Positions 43,185-52,472 of a stretch of 64,000 nucleotides of DNA are shown one piece after another. Numbering within the stretch: position 1 is the stretch's first letter; every line of letters begins with the position of its first letter. Made by a program: the position numbers and the translations under genes. This stretch comes from GCA-003244245 sp052390115. GTDB lineage: Bacteria > Actinomycetota > Actinomycetes > Mycobacteriales > Pseudonocardiaceae. The DNA lies in NCBI GenBank assembly GCA_052390115.1, contig JBQTHE010000013.1, forward strand, positions 1 to 64,000, written 5' to 3'. The notes below the pieces were generated by a model. The model made no database searches. It was given only the letters and a program-made list of their open reading frames with translations, and was not told where the DNA came from.

Positions 43185-44710
43185 CCGCACTGCGAACATC
43201 GATCAGTGGGGTGGCCGACCTTGCCGGGGCCCGGGTGCTGGTGGCCGGGGCGCGCGTCACCGGTGTCTCGGCCGCGCGGGTGCTGGCCGAGCTGGGCGCT
43301 GTGGTCACCGTCACCGACTCGTCGCCGGCCCAGTTGGAGGCGCTGGCCGGCACCCCATGGGTCGATGGCCCACGGGTCACTGGCGCAGGGGTACATGACG
43401 CGGGGGTACATAGCTCCGTGCGGCTGGCCCACGGGTTGGCCGCCCCACCGCCGGGTACCGATCTGGTGGTGACCAGCCCGGGTTTCCGCCCCGACGCACC
43501 GCTGATGCTGGCCGCAATCCGAGCCGGTGTGCCGGTGATCGGGGACGTAGCACTGGCCCACTGGCTGGACAGTGCCCGATCGGGAACCGCGGGATCCCCG
43601 GCACAGTGGCTGGTGGTCACCGGCACCAATGGTAAGACCACCACGGTCGGGATGCTCGAGTCGATCCTGCGCGCCGCCGGGGTGGACGCGGTGGCGTGTG
43701 GCAATGTCGGGCTCCCGGTGCTGGATGCGGTGCGGGCCGGGCACCGGGTGCTCGCCGTGGAGTTGTCGTCGTTCCAGTTGCACTGGTCACGCGGGCTGGC
43801 TCCGCGGGCGGCTGCGGTGCTCAACGTTTCCGCCGACCACCTGGACTGGCACGGCTGCATGGAACAGTACGCAGCGGCCAAGGGCAGCGTGTACGCCGAG
43901 GACACCACGGCGGTGTTCAATGTCGACGACGAGTGGTCGACGCGGCTGGCCGCCGGGCACGGCGGGGTCGGCTTCACCACCGGTGAGCCGGCAGCCGGCC
44001 AACTGGGCATAGTGGGTGACCAGCTGGTGGACCGGGCCTTGAGCAGTGACCCTGGGGGTGCCGTGCTGGCCGGCGTCGCCGACGTCCGCCCACCCGGGCC
44101 GCACAACCTTGCCAACGCGCTGGCCGCGGCGGCACTGGCTCGCTCTCTTGGAGATACCGCTGGAGTCTCAGCGCGGGCGGTCACCCAGGGACTGCGCTCG
44201 TTCATCCCGGGCGGGCACCGCGGCGTACCCGTCGGCACCTACGCCGGGGCGTCCTATGTCGATGATTCGAAGGCCACCAACCCGCATGCGGCGCGGGCCG
44301 CCCTGCTGTCCCACGAGAGGGTGGTGTGGGTGGCCGGGGGGCTGCTCAAGGGCGTCGACGTGGACTCCCTCGTCGCAGACACCCGGGATCGGTTGGTCGG
44401 CGCTGTGTTGCTCGGCGCGGACCGCGCGGTGATTGCCGCCGCGTTGGCACGACACGCGCCCAGCCTCCCGGTGCGGGTGGTGGATTCGGGAGACGATAAC
44501 GCCATGATGGAGGTGGTGGCCGCCGCCGCCGAGCTGGCTCGCCCGGGTGATGTCGTGCTGCTCGCCCCGGCGGCGGCGTCGATGGACATGTTCGCCGACT
44601 ACGCGCAGCGTGGTCGGGCCTTTGCCGCCGCAGTGGCCGCCCACACCGCCGAGACTCGCCGCACCGACCCAGCAGGCAACGGTTCCATCCGGGGCACCGG
44701 TGCGGAGTAG
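43181..44710 (+). CDS. murD: UDP-MurNAc-L-alanine:D-glutamate ligase
   Basis: MurD adds D-Glu to UDP-MurNAc-L-Ala. The 509-residue protein has the N-terminal Rossmann GARVTGVSAARVL, the ATP loop VVTGTNGKTTTVGML, NVSADHLDWH and DDSKATNPHAA. A short repeat-like stretch (GAGVHDAGVHSSV, about residues 67-79) looks like a local insertion. GTG 43181 overlaps the mraY stop. Confidence 0.96.
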   Translation: MTALRTSISGVADLAGARVLVAGARVTGVSAARVLAELGAVVTVTDSSPAQLEALAGTPWVDGPRVTGAGVHDAGVHSSVRLAHGLAAPPPGTDLVVTSPGFRPDAPLMLAAIRAGVPVIGDVALAHWLDSARSGTAGSPAQWLVVTGTNGKTTTVGMLESILRAAGVDAVACGNVGLPVLDAVRAGHRVLAVELSSFQLHWSRGLAPRAAAVLNVSADHLDWHGCMEQYAAAKGSVYAEDTTAVFNVDDEWSTRLAAGHGGVGFTTGEPAAGQLGIVGDQLVDRALSSDPGGAVLAGVADVRPPGPHNLANALAAAALARSLGDTAGVSARAVTQGLRSFIPGGHRGVPVGTYAGASYVDDSKATNPHAARAALLSHERVVWVAGGLLKGVDVDSLVADTRDRLVGAVLLGADRAVIAAALARHAPSLPVRVVDSGDDNAMMEVVAAAAELARPGDVVLLAPAAASMDMFADYAQRGRAFAAAVAAHTAETRRTDPAGNGSIRGTGAE

Positions 44711-46031
44711 ATCCTCCCGGCAGCCAGCGTACCCAGCGGCTCGATTGGCGGTCGCCCGCGAGGCGCTCACCACCTGGCTGGCCCGGCCGCTCACCTCGCT
44801 GCACCTGGTGCTCGCCGTTTTCGGCCTGCTGACCCTGTTCGGCCTGGTGATGGTGCTCTCGGCGTCCAACGTGCAGTCCTACACCCGAGACGGATCATCC
44901 TATGCGGTGTTTGTCCACCAGCTGGCGTACTGCGGCGTCGGGCTGGTGTTGTTCTGGATGGGGTTGCGGATGCCAGTGCGGCTACTGCGCGGCACCAGCG
45001 GGTTGTTCCTCGTGGTGTGCGTGGTGCTCCTGGTCATGGTGCTCAGCCCGCTGGGCACCGAAATCAACGGCTCGCAAAACTGGTTGCGGCTGGGTCCGCT
45101 GTCCCTGCAGCCCTCCGAGCCGGCCAAGCTCGCGCTGGCGCTCTGGGGCGCACACGTGCTGATCACCAAGCGAGCGCTGCTGCATCAGTGGCGCCACCTG
45201 CTGGTGCCGGTGGTGCCGGTGGCTGTGGTGATCTTCGCGCTGGTGATGCTGGAGCCTGATCTTGGTACCACGATCACGCTGGCCATCGTGCTGCTCGCCC
45301 TGCTGTGGTTCGGCGGTGCGCCGGGTGAGCTCTTCGGCGCGGTCGCGGTCGCCGCGGTCGCCGGAGCGCTCGTCATGGCCGCTATCGCCGGCTACCGATC
45401 GGCCAGGATCCAGTCCTTTCTGCATCCCGGAGCTGATTCGCAAGGCGCGGCGTACCAGGCCCGTCAAGCGTTGTTCTCGCTGGCCGACGGCGGCTGGTGG
45501 GGGGTGGGGCTCGGGCAGGGCAGTGCCAAGTGGGACTACCTGCCCAATGCGCACAACGACTTCATCTTCGCGATCATCGGTGAGGAGCTGGGTTTCCTGG
45601 GCTGTCTGGTGGTGCTGCTGCTGTTCGGCACGCTGGCCTACGTGGGGATCCGGATCGCGGCTCGCAACACCGACCCATGGATCAAGCTGGTGTCCGCCAC
45701 TGTCACCACCTGGCTGGTCGGCCAGGCCGCGATCAACATCGGGTACGTAGTCGGCCTGCTGCCGGTCACCGGTATCCCGCTTCCGCTGATCTCTTCGGGG
45801 GGTACCTCCATCGCGTTGACGATGCTGACCTTCGGCCTGCTGGCGAACTTCGCCCGGCACGAACCGCAGGCCGTGTCCGCGCTGCGCTCGGAGGTCAGCC
45901 GTGCCGGGTATCAGGGTGTCGTCTCCCGACTGCTGCGATTGCGCCCACCAGTGCCCTACACCCCAGCGCCGAGACGGCAGCAGTTCCCGCATACCGCCCG
46001 AACCGGGGGCAGGCCCGGGAGCAGACGATGA
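44700..46031 (+). CDS. ftsW: Peptidoglycan glycosyltransferase FtsW
   Basis: This SEDS-family glycosyltransferase polymerises lipid II at the septum. The product, about 443 residues, has ten membrane helices, the conserved GSQNWLRLGPLSLQPSEPAKL, KWDYLPNAHNDFIFAIIGEELGFLG, and PVTGIPLPLISSGGTS. GTG 44700 lies inside the murD 3' end (11-bp overlap). The C-terminal tail is Pro/Arg-rich. Confidence 0.95.
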   Translation: MRSRSSRQPAYPAARLAVAREALTTWLARPLTSLHLVLAVFGLLTLFGLVMVLSASNVQSYTRDGSSYAVFVHQLAYCGVGLVLFWMGLRMPVRLLRGTSGLFLVVCVVLLVMVLSPLGTEINGSQNWLRLGPLSLQPSEPAKLALALWGAHVLITKRALLHQWRHLLVPVVPVAVVIFALVMLEPDLGTTITLAIVLLALLWFGGAPGELFGAVAVAAVAGALVMAAIAGYRSARIQSFLHPGADSQGAAYQARQALFSLADGGWWGVGLGQGSAKWDYLPNAHNDFIFAIIGEELGFLGCLVVLLLFGTLAYVGIRIAARNTDPWIKLVSATVTTWLVGQAAINIGYVVGLLPVTGIPLPLISSGGTSIALTMLTFGLLANFARHEPQAVSALRSEVSRAGYQGVVSRLLRLRPPVPYTPAPRRQQFPHTARTGGRPGSRR

Positions 46032-47125
46032 GCGCCGGGGTGTCGAAGCCGGTGTCCGTCGTCGTCGCCGGGGGCGGCACCGCGGGGCACGTGGAACCGG
46101 CGCTGGCACTGGCCGACGCGGTGCGCCGTGCGGCACCCGAGGCTCGGATCACCGCGCTGGGCACCGAGCGGGGGCTGGAAATCACCCTGGTGCCCGAGCG
46201 GGGCTACCCGCTGGAGCTCATCCCCCCGGTGCCACTACCGCGCAAGCTCAGCGCGGACCTGCTCCGGCTGCCGGTGCGGGTCCGCGCTGCGGTGCGCCGG
46301 GTCCGGGAGGTGCTCGACGCGGTCGGCGCGGACGTGGTGGTCGGTTTCGGCGGCTATGTCGCGTTGCCCGCCTATCTCGCCGCCCGGGGCCGGGTGCCGA
46401 TCGTCGTCCACGAGGCCAACGCCCGCGCCGGGCTGGCCAACAAGGTCGGGGCGCGGTTCGCGGTCCGGGTGCTCGCCGCGGTGCCCGGCAGCGGACTGCC
46501 AGGAGCGGAGGTGATCGGGATCCCGCTGCGGCAGGCGATCTCGTCGCTGGACCGAACCGCTCTGCGGGATCGGGCCCGGGCGCACTTCGGCCTGGACCCG
46601 CAGGCGCCGACCCTGCTGGTAACCGGGGGCTCGCAGGGTGCCCGTACCCTCAACGCCGCGGTGGCGGGTGCTGCCGCCGAGCTCGGCGCGGCCGGGATCG
46701 GGGTACTGCACGCCTACGGCCGGCGTAACACCGTGCAGGTGGCGGCGTTGCCCGGTGCACCCCCGTACGTCGCGGTGCCCTACCTGGAGCGGATGGATCT
46801 GGCGCTGGCCGCCGCCGATCTCGCGATGTGCCGGGCCGGGGCGATGACCGTCGCCGAGCTGTCCGCCGTCGGCCTTCCCGCGGTGTATGTGCCGCTGCCA
46901 CACGGCAACGGCGAGCAGGGACTCAATGCGCAGCCGCTGGTCGCGGCGGGAGGTGCGATGCTGGTGCCCGACGCGGAGCTGACGCCGGCCAAGGTGGTCG
47001 AAGAGGTGGTGCGGGTCCTGACCGATCCCCACCGGCTCGCCGACATGAGCGCTGCCGCGCGGGTGGCCGGTCACCCGGACGCTGACGACGTGCTGGCCAA
47101 GATCGTGCTCGAGGTTGCACGGTGA
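46028..47125 (+). CDS. murG: Lipid II synthase MurG
   Basis: MurG transfers GlcNAc from UDP-GlcNAc to lipid I on the inner membrane face. The 365-residue GT-B protein has the N-terminal GGGTAGHVEPALALA, VGFGGYVALPAYLAA, VHEANARAGLANK, VTGGSQGARTLN and CRAGAMTVAEL. The ATG overlaps the ftsW stop (ATGA). Confidence 0.96.
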   Translation: MSAGVSKPVSVVVAGGGTAGHVEPALALADAVRRAAPEARITALGTERGLEITLVPERGYPLELIPPVPLPRKLSADLLRLPVRVRAAVRRVREVLDAVGADVVVGFGGYVALPAYLAARGRVPIVVHEANARAGLANKVGARFAVRVLAAVPGSGLPGAEVIGIPLRQAISSLDRTALRDRARAHFGLDPQAPTLLVTGGSQGARTLNAAVAGAAAELGAAGIGVLHAYGRRNTVQVAALPGAPPYVAVPYLERMDLALAAADLAMCRAGAMTVAELSAVGLPAVYVPLPHGNGEQGLNAQPLVAAGGAMLVPDAELTPAKVVEEVVRVLTDPHRLADMSAAARVAGHPDADDVLAKIVLEVAR

Positions 47126-48594
47126 CCGCCGGTCCCCCGCCCCCACCGGCAGCGTTGCCGGGGCAACTCGCCCGCACTCACCTGATCGGGATCGGTGGGG
47201 CCGGGATGAGCGGGGTGGCCCGGATCATGCTGGCCCGAGGTGGTGCCGTGTCCGGTTCGGACGCCAAGGACTCCGGTGCGCTGCTCGCGCTACGGGCATT
47301 GGGCGCCGAGGTGGCCGTCGGGCATGCTGCGGCCAATCTCGACCAGCTCGGCGCCGACCCCACGGCGATCATCAGCACCAAGGCGGTGCACCAGACCGAC
47401 CCGAACAACCCGGAACTCCTCGAGGGCGCCCGGCGGGGCATCCCGGTGATCCACCGCTCCGCGGCACTGGCGGCCCTGATGACCGGTTACCGGGTCGCCT
47501 GCGTCACCGGGACCGCGGGCAAGACGTCCACCACGTCGATGCTCACCGTCGCGCTGCAGCACTGCGGCATCGACCCGTCGTTCCTCATCGGTGCCGACCT
47601 CACCGTCGCCGGGTCCGGTGCCCACCACGGCAGCGGCGACATCTTCGTGGCCGAGGCCGACGAGAGTGACGGCTCCTTGCTGGCCTACTCACCCGACCTC
47701 GCTGTGGTCACCAACGTCGAGTCTGACCACCTGGACCATCACGGCACCGTCGAGGCCTACACCGCCACCTTCGACGCCTTCGTCGCCCGGCTGCGGCCGG
47801 ACGGGGTGCTGATCGCCAACGCCGACGACCCTGGATCGGCAGCCCTGGCGGCGCGGGCCAACGCCTCCGGGGTACGCGTGCGCCGCTACGGACGGACCGC
47901 CGCTGCCGTCGAGGGCGCCCGGCTGCTGGGGTATACCCCCGACGGCGGGAGGGGTATCGCCACGGTGGACCTGACCGGGTCGGATCGGCAGGGCCGCCGG
48001 GTGCAGCTCGAGGTCGCGGTGCCCGGGGAGCACATGGCGAGCAACGCCGTCGCGGCCCTGCTGGCCGGCGTGGAGCTGGGCGCGCCGCTGCCCGGTCTGC
48101 TGGCGGGGTTGGCCGGGTTCAGTGGAGTGCGCCGCCGGTTCGAGTTCAAGGGTCGGGCGGCCGGCGCGCGGATCTACGACGACTACGCCCACCACCCGAC
48201 CAAGGTGGCCGCCGCGCTACGCGGCGCCCGCCAGGTAGCGGGGGCAGGGCGGCTGGTGGTGGCATTTCAACCACACCTGTACTCCCGCACCCGCGACTTC
48301 GCCGCTGAGTTCGGCACCGCGCTGGCGCTGGCCGACGTGGTGCTCCTGCTGGACGTGTATGGCGCCCGGGAAGACCCGCTGCCCGGTGTCACCGGAGCAC
48401 TGATCGCGCAAGCGGTGCCGCTGCCGGCCGGATGTGTGCACTACGAGCCGTGCTGGGCGGACGTGCCCGCACGGTTGGCCGGCCTGGTCCGGCACGGTGA
48501 CGTGGTGATCACCATGGGAGCCGGTGACGTGACGGTGCTCGGCCCGGAGCTGATCGCCGAGCTGGAGCGCCGCTGTGTTGCCGGGTCGCCGTGA
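47122..48594 (+). CDS. murC: UDP-N-acetylmuramate--L-alanine ligase
   Basis: MurC adds the first stem-peptide residue. The 490-residue product has HLIGIGGAGMSGVARI, the ATP loop TGTAGKTSTTSML, EADESDGSLL, NVESDHLDHHGT and DDYAHHPTKVAAAL. The GTG start overlaps the murG stop by 4 bp. Confidence 0.97.
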   Translation: MTAGPPPPPAALPGQLARTHLIGIGGAGMSGVARIMLARGGAVSGSDAKDSGALLALRALGAEVAVGHAAANLDQLGADPTAIISTKAVHQTDPNNPELLEGARRGIPVIHRSAALAALMTGYRVACVTGTAGKTSTTSMLTVALQHCGIDPSFLIGADLTVAGSGAHHGSGDIFVAEADESDGSLLAYSPDLAVVTNVESDHLDHHGTVEAYTATFDAFVARLRPDGVLIANADDPGSAALAARANASGVRVRRYGRTAAAVEGARLLGYTPDGGRGIATVDLTGSDRQGRRVQLEVAVPGEHMASNAVAALLAGVELGAPLPGLLAGLAGFSGVRRRFEFKGRAAGARIYDDYAHHPTKVAAALRGARQVAGAGRLVVAFQPHLYSRTRDFAAEFGTALALADVVLLLDVYGAREDPLPGVTGALIAQAVPLPAGCVHYEPCWADVPARLAGLVRHGDVVITMGAGDVTVLGPELIAELERRCVAGSP

Positions 48595-49508
48595 GTACCG
48601 CCGGTCCCGGCGCCTCGAGCGCCCGACGCCGGCCCCGGCGCGCTACCCCCCGCGCGTCGGCTGGTGCGCGGGAACGCAGCGTCTCGAGCCGTACCAGCGG
48701 CCCCCGTGATCGTCGTTTCGGAAGAATCGGCCGCGCTGACCGCGGCTCTCGCTTCCCGAATGGCGATCATGGGCCGCCGGCGAAGCCGGCCACTGCGCCC
48801 CAGCCGCCAAGACCGGCCCGGCCCGTCCGACGCTGGTGGCCCTGGCTGATCGCGGGGTTGGCTGTGCTGGCCCTGGCCGGGGCGCTGGCCTGGGCGCTGC
48901 TGGTGAGCTCGCTGTTCGACACTCGCTCGGTGCAGGTGGTAGGTACCAGAGAACTTCCCGTCGACGAGGTGCGAGCCGCAGCAGCAGTCCCACTGGGTAC
49001 GTCGATGCTGCGGCTGGACACGAAGGGAATCCAGGACAGGGTGGCTGCGGTACCGAGGGTGGCGAGCGTGCAGGTGCGCAGCGCCCTGGACGGCACGGTG
49101 TGGATCGAGCTCACCGAGCGGACCCCGGTTGCGGTCGTTCACCGCGCCAACAGCGTGCACTTGGTGGACGCCACCGGCACCGACTACGCGGCGGTGCCCG
49201 TCCGACCGCCTGGTCTGCCCGAGCTGCGGGTGGCCCGGGCCGGGCCCCAGGATGCCGCCACCGCCGCCGCGCTGACGGTGCTGACCGGCCTACCCGAGCC
49301 GCTGCGGGCCCAGGTGCTCGTAGTTGCCGCGAAATCTCCGGCCGACGTCGTGCTGCGGCTGGACAATGGGCGGGGGGGCAACGGGCGGGAGGTGCGCTGG
49401 GGGGGTGTCGAGCAGAGCGACCGCAAGGCGGCGGTGCTCGGCCCGCTGCTCACCCAACCCGGCAAGATCTATGACGTCTCCAGCCCCACCCTGCCCACTA
49501 TTGCCTGA
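48591..49508 (+). CDS. ftsQ: Cell division protein FtsQ
   Basis: The 305-residue bitopic divisome protein has a long Arg/Pro-rich cytoplasmic tail, a membrane helix at about 85-107, a POTRA domain (FDTRSVQVVGTRELPVDEVRAAA) and the FtsQ beta domain. The GTG start overlaps the murC stop. Its last 40 bp overlap the convergent HPr-kinase-like gene. Where ftsZ would normally follow within a few hundred bp, a 7.3-kb insertion begins. Confidence 0.94.
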   Translation: MSTAGPGASSARRRPRRATPRASAGARERSVSSRTSGPRDRRFGRIGRADRGSRFPNGDHGPPAKPATAPQPPRPARPVRRWWPWLIAGLAVLALAGALAWALLVSSLFDTRSVQVVGTRELPVDEVRAAAAVPLGTSMLRLDTKGIQDRVAAVPRVASVQVRSALDGTVWIELTERTPVAVVHRANSVHLVDATGTDYAAVPVRPPGLPELRVARAGPQDAATAAALTVLTGLPEPLRAQVLVVAAKSPADVVLRLDNGRGGNGREVRWGGVEQSDRKAAVLGPLLTQPGKIYDVSSPTLPTIA

Positions 49509-50620
49509 GCCGCGAGTAGCTGTCCTGAGCGCGTGGTGTCGTGGGTGAGGCCAACGCTGTGGTGGGGGACAGTGGCCAGCGCGTTGCGGGTGTGTGCCCA
49601 GATCTGGTGGCGGTGTTCGGGCGTGATTCGGGTCAGGCGTAGGAAGTCGGGGTAGCGGTCGTCGTGGTCGGGGTCGAAGAAGTCGCTATTGGTGAGGGTG
49701 CGCGGTGGGACGTCGAGGTGGGGTTCGCCGTCCGGGTCGAGGCGGGGGAAGATCAGCGCGGTGGCAGTGGCGGAGCGGGCAAGTTGTAGCCCGAGCCAGT
49801 CGGTGAGTTGGTGCGGGAATAGTTGCGTTTTTAGCTCACGGCCGCGTGGGTCACGCAGTGGGCTGGTGCGGCCGTTGAGGATGGCGGTGGTGACGGCGGG
49901 GTCGACGGTGGGGTGCAGGTGCTGCCCGGCAGTCAGCCGGGCGCGCACGCCGTCGAGGAAGCCGTGGGCGTGTAGCAGGCCGAGCCCGAGCGCCGCGGCG
50001 GCGGGCCACGGCAGCAAGGCCCGGGTGGCGGGGTGCAGGAAGACCCGGTCGTTGGCCAGTAGTTGCTGCCCCTGTGTGGTGAGCAGCAGCGCGGTGGTGG
50101 TCTTGCCGGCGCCTTTGGGTCCGAGCGCGAGGGTGGCGTTATTGTCGCGGACGGCGGCGCTGGCGTGCATGATCGCCCACCCGTCGGCTTCGAGCTGGGT
50201 CCGGATGAGTTCGCGGGTGATGCGTGCGGCTGCCAGGCACAGCTTGAGGGAACCGGCGGCGGTCAGGGTGAGCCGGTTGCGGCCGGTGTCGGTATGGTAG
50301 ACGACCTGCTCAGTCGGGTTGACCGCGACGACGGTGTGGTCGGCATTGTCGGTGACGTAGACGGGGTTGCGGGCGAACTCGATGACTCGGTGCGCCCGGG
50401 TGCTGAGGCTGTCCCGGCTGGCGGCGAAGCGGTCGGGATCGATTTGACAGTGCAGCACGGGGTCACTGGTCTCGGCCGCTGAGCTGATGGGTCGCACAGC
50501 CCACCAGCAACCGAAGTATCGGGTGATCCAGTCGGTGATGGTGGACGTGTCGCTGGAGACGAGGACGGTGGCGGGTCCGGCACTGACCCGCAGGGTGTGC
50601 GGCGGGGTTGAGGTAGGCAC
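49469..50620 (-). CDS. HPr-kinase-like P-loop protein
   Basis: The 383-residue protein has Walker A GPKGAGKTT at about 167-175 and a downstream LLANDRVFL segment, resembling the HprK/PckA-type kinase fold of HprK-related proteins. Some HprK-like kinases encoded in RiPP (lasso peptide) clusters phosphorylate the precursor peptide. The GTG at 50620 follows AAAGGAAGCGAG, 20 bp after the stop of the degenerate APH-fold gene. It is the last gene of a minus-strand operon with PIMT and an Asp-rich peptide, and its 3' end is antisense to the last 40 bp of ftsQ. Phosphorylation of the peptide is inference. Confidence 0.65.
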   Translation of the reverse strand: MPTSTPPHTLRVSAGPATVLVSSDTSTITDWITRYFGCWWAVRPISSAAETSDPVLHCQIDPDRFAASRDSLSTRAHRVIEFARNPVYVTDNADHTVVAVNPTEQVVYHTDTGRNRLTLTAAGSLKLCLAAARITRELIRTQLEADGWAIMHASAAVRDNNATLALGPKGAGKTTTALLLTTQGQQLLANDRVFLHPATRALLPWPAAAALGLGLLHAHGFLDGVRARLTAGQHLHPTVDPAVTTAILNGRTSPLRDPRGRELKTQLFPHQLTDWLGLQLARSATATALIFPRLDPDGEPHLDVPPRTLTNSDFFDPDHDDRYPDFLRLTRITPEHRHQIWAHTRNALATVPHHSVGLTHDTTRSGQLLAAQAIVGRVGLETS

Positions 50621-50640
50621 GGCTCGCTTCCTTTCGGGCT

Positions 50641-51175
50641 CTACAGATGGTTCTGAACGTGGTCATAGAGGATCTTGAGCCGGCGTGCGCTGGCGTTGAG
50701 GGCGGCTTGCTCGGTGGGGGACTGCTCGGGTGGGTCCTTCCAGTACCGGCCTGCGACGAATCGCAGCGGCCTCGTAGGCAATCACCTGTGGGACTCGCAA
50801 CGGCACTGCGCCGTGACGGGTGACAGTGGCCAGCACTCGTAGCTGCTCGTGTTCCCGGGTGAGCTGCGCCCGAGGGTCGGCCAGGTAGCTCAGCTGGTTG
50901 CTCTCCACCTCCGGCCAGGTGCCACGCAGGCCGCGCACCACCGACACCAGGGATATCCCGAGCAGCGAGTATTTCGCCACGAAGGACCGTCCACCGACCC
51001 GCAGCAAAGTGACATAGTTCGTCACCGATGGAAGCTGCGGCCCGACGCGCACGCTCTCGCCCGCCCATAACCGCGTAGCCACCGTCGTCACCGCGGTCCT
51101 CGCGTGGTCCAGCACCATGCCAGGGGCTACGGCCACGTCCGTGACGGAGGCCGTGGTGATCGGCCGGATAGTCAT
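50641..51175 (-). pseudogene. APH-fold phosphotransferase remnant with internal deletion and frameshift
   Basis: The ATG at 51175 overlaps the PIMT stop (ATGA). The first 135 residues look like the N-terminal lobe of an aminoglycoside/choline-kinase-type phosphotransferase (YVTLLRVGGRSFVAKYS, LTREHEQLRVLATV, VPQVIAYEAA). The frame then degenerates to a basic tail. In another frame, ending at a stop at 50641-50643, a credible C-terminus appears: LRFVAGRYWKDPPEQ, then TEQAALNASARRLKILYDHV. The catalytic HxD loop is missing, so the middle of the gene has been deleted and the ends joined out of frame. Confidence 0.65.
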
Positions 51176-52338
51176 GGCGATACCCCCGAATCCCTCGTAC
51201 TGCGTGTATCCCGTGCGGACACACAGCCGCTTGTACCAGGGGCGCATTTACCTGGGATGGGGTTTGCTGGGTGATCGAGCCACACCCATTGGTAATCGGC
51301 TGTGACGGTGACGCCGTAGCGGTCACGGCGTGGGCGTCCGGACTGCAGCCACCAGACGTAGCCAGCGGCAGCTTCCTCCCAGAGTCGGCGTGCTCCGGCT
51401 TGCCGAACCACGGTGTTGTGCACCGAGGCCCAGGCGTCGGGCGCCAGCAACCACAGCGTTTCCAGGTAGCCGTTATCGTCCACTTCCCAGGTCAGCCGGC
51501 AGTCCGGGACATGCAGGCCGATGGCGAAGCGAGCATCCTCGCTGAGGAAATCAGCCAGGTCGACGTCGTTTCGGGACCGCTCGGAGATAACGTCGAAGTC
51601 ATCAGGCTCATCGGGAATCACCGGCCGTTGGGTGCGAAGCAGCATGAACGTGGCCCAATCGATAATGCGGCCCACAGCCCGGTCGCCGTTGTCGTCGACA
51701 ACCAGGCGGAGCAGGGCACTGTTTTCGAAAGTGGTTCCCCACGGGGTGAGGACGATGCCGCCCGGTCGCGTCTGCGCCACCCAGGCATAAGGCACGGTCC
51801 GCACCGAGCAGGTGGCGATCACGCGGTTGTAGGGAGCGGCAGGGGGGTAGCCGTCGGCTCCGTCCCCGGTGATGACCAACGGTGCTTGGCCAGCGTCCGC
51901 AAGGTTGCGGCGCGCGGCATCCGCCACTGACGGGTCTACCTCGATGCTGACCACGTGGTCGTCGCCCAGTCGATGAGACAGGAGGCTCGTACTCCACCCG
52001 GTCCCGGTGCCGATCTCCAGCACCTGGTGCCCTGGGTGCACGTCGAGGTGGCACAGCATGGTGAAGACGACAGCGGGCATTGAGCAGGAACTGCTGATCG
52101 GGTAACCGTGCTCGGAGCATTCCGCGCCATCGTGGAGTTGGGTGATCACTGAGTCATCGCTGTATGCGTAGGCGAGCCAGCCGTCGGGGTCGGTGGCGCG
52201 GTCCAGTGGATCCCCGGCCGCTCGCCAGACGCGGTCGGGGAGGAACAGATGCCGGGGGTTGGCCTCGTAGGCGGCGCGCCAGTAGGCAGGTAGCGTGTCG
52301 CCAAGACGAACAGCCAGTTCCCGCTGTGCTTCGATCAC
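51172..52338 (-). CDS. Protein-L-isoaspartate O-methyltransferase homologue, RiPP type
   Basis: The 388-residue protein has a PIMT core: SSCSMPAVVFTML, SAM motif I VLEIGTGTGWSTSLL at about 106-120, VSIEVDPSVADAARRNL, and YNRVIATCSVRTVP. It also has a C-terminal extension of about 170 residues (DFLSEDARFAIGLHVPDCRL, YVWWLQSGRPRRDRYGVTV) found in cluster-associated PIMTs and absent from the house-keeping repair enzyme. Such homologues methylate Asp in precursor peptides to form aspartimide in graspetides, lasso peptides and imiditides. GTG 52338 overlaps the stop of the 45-residue Asp-rich peptide gene (GTGA). Confidence 0.85.
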   Translation of the reverse strand: MIEAQRELAVRLGDTLPAYWRAAYEANPRHLFLPDRVWRAAGDPLDRATDPDGWLAYAYSDDSVITQLHDGAECSEHGYPISSSCSMPAVVFTMLCHLDVHPGHQVLEIGTGTGWSTSLLSHRLGDDHVVSIEVDPSVADAARRNLADAGQAPLVITGDGADGYPPAAPYNRVIATCSVRTVPYAWVAQTRPGGIVLTPWGTTFENSALLRLVVDDNGDRAVGRIIDWATFMLLRTQRPVIPDEPDDFDVISERSRNDVDLADFLSEDARFAIGLHVPDCRLTWEVDDNGYLETLWLLAPDAWASVHNTVVRQAGARRLWEEAAAGYVWWLQSGRPRRDRYGVTVTADYQWVWLDHPANPIPGKCAPGTSGCVSARDTRSTRDSGVSP

Positions 52339-52472
52339 TTGTCGTCTTGGTCGTCGCGGCTGCTGTCGCCGCTGTGCTTGCCGTCGTCTTCATCTCTCGG
52401 CCGAACGATCTTCGACGGGTCCACCTGGTCCTGCGGCCTACCACCGTCGCGAGTCTGGTCGTGTTTGGCCAT
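52335..52472 (-). CDS. Candidate aspartimide-RiPP precursor peptide (45 aa)
   Basis: The ATG at 52472 is preceded by AAGAGAGG with about 9-bp spacing and opens a 45-codon frame. The peptide starts MAKHDQTRDGG and ends SSRDDQDDK, is very hydrophilic, lacks Cys, and contains 12 Asp, two of them in Asp-Gly pairs (RDGG and DDGK), the dipeptide most prone to aspartimide formation. Its stop overlaps the PIMT start. The frame is continuous with the upstream hypothetical gene, so it could also be that protein's C-terminal tail. No ATP-grasp or lasso cyclase gene is nearby, which favours an imiditide-like product. Identity is inferred. Confidence 0.55.
   Translation of the reverse strand: MAKHDQTRDGGRPQDQVDPSKIVRPRDEDDGKHSGDSSRDDQDDK

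Noticed and set aside
51172..52338. House-keeping protein repair PIMT
   Set aside because: The long C-terminal extension, the coupling to a short Asp-rich peptide gene and the kinase-containing operon fit a cluster-associated homologue better.
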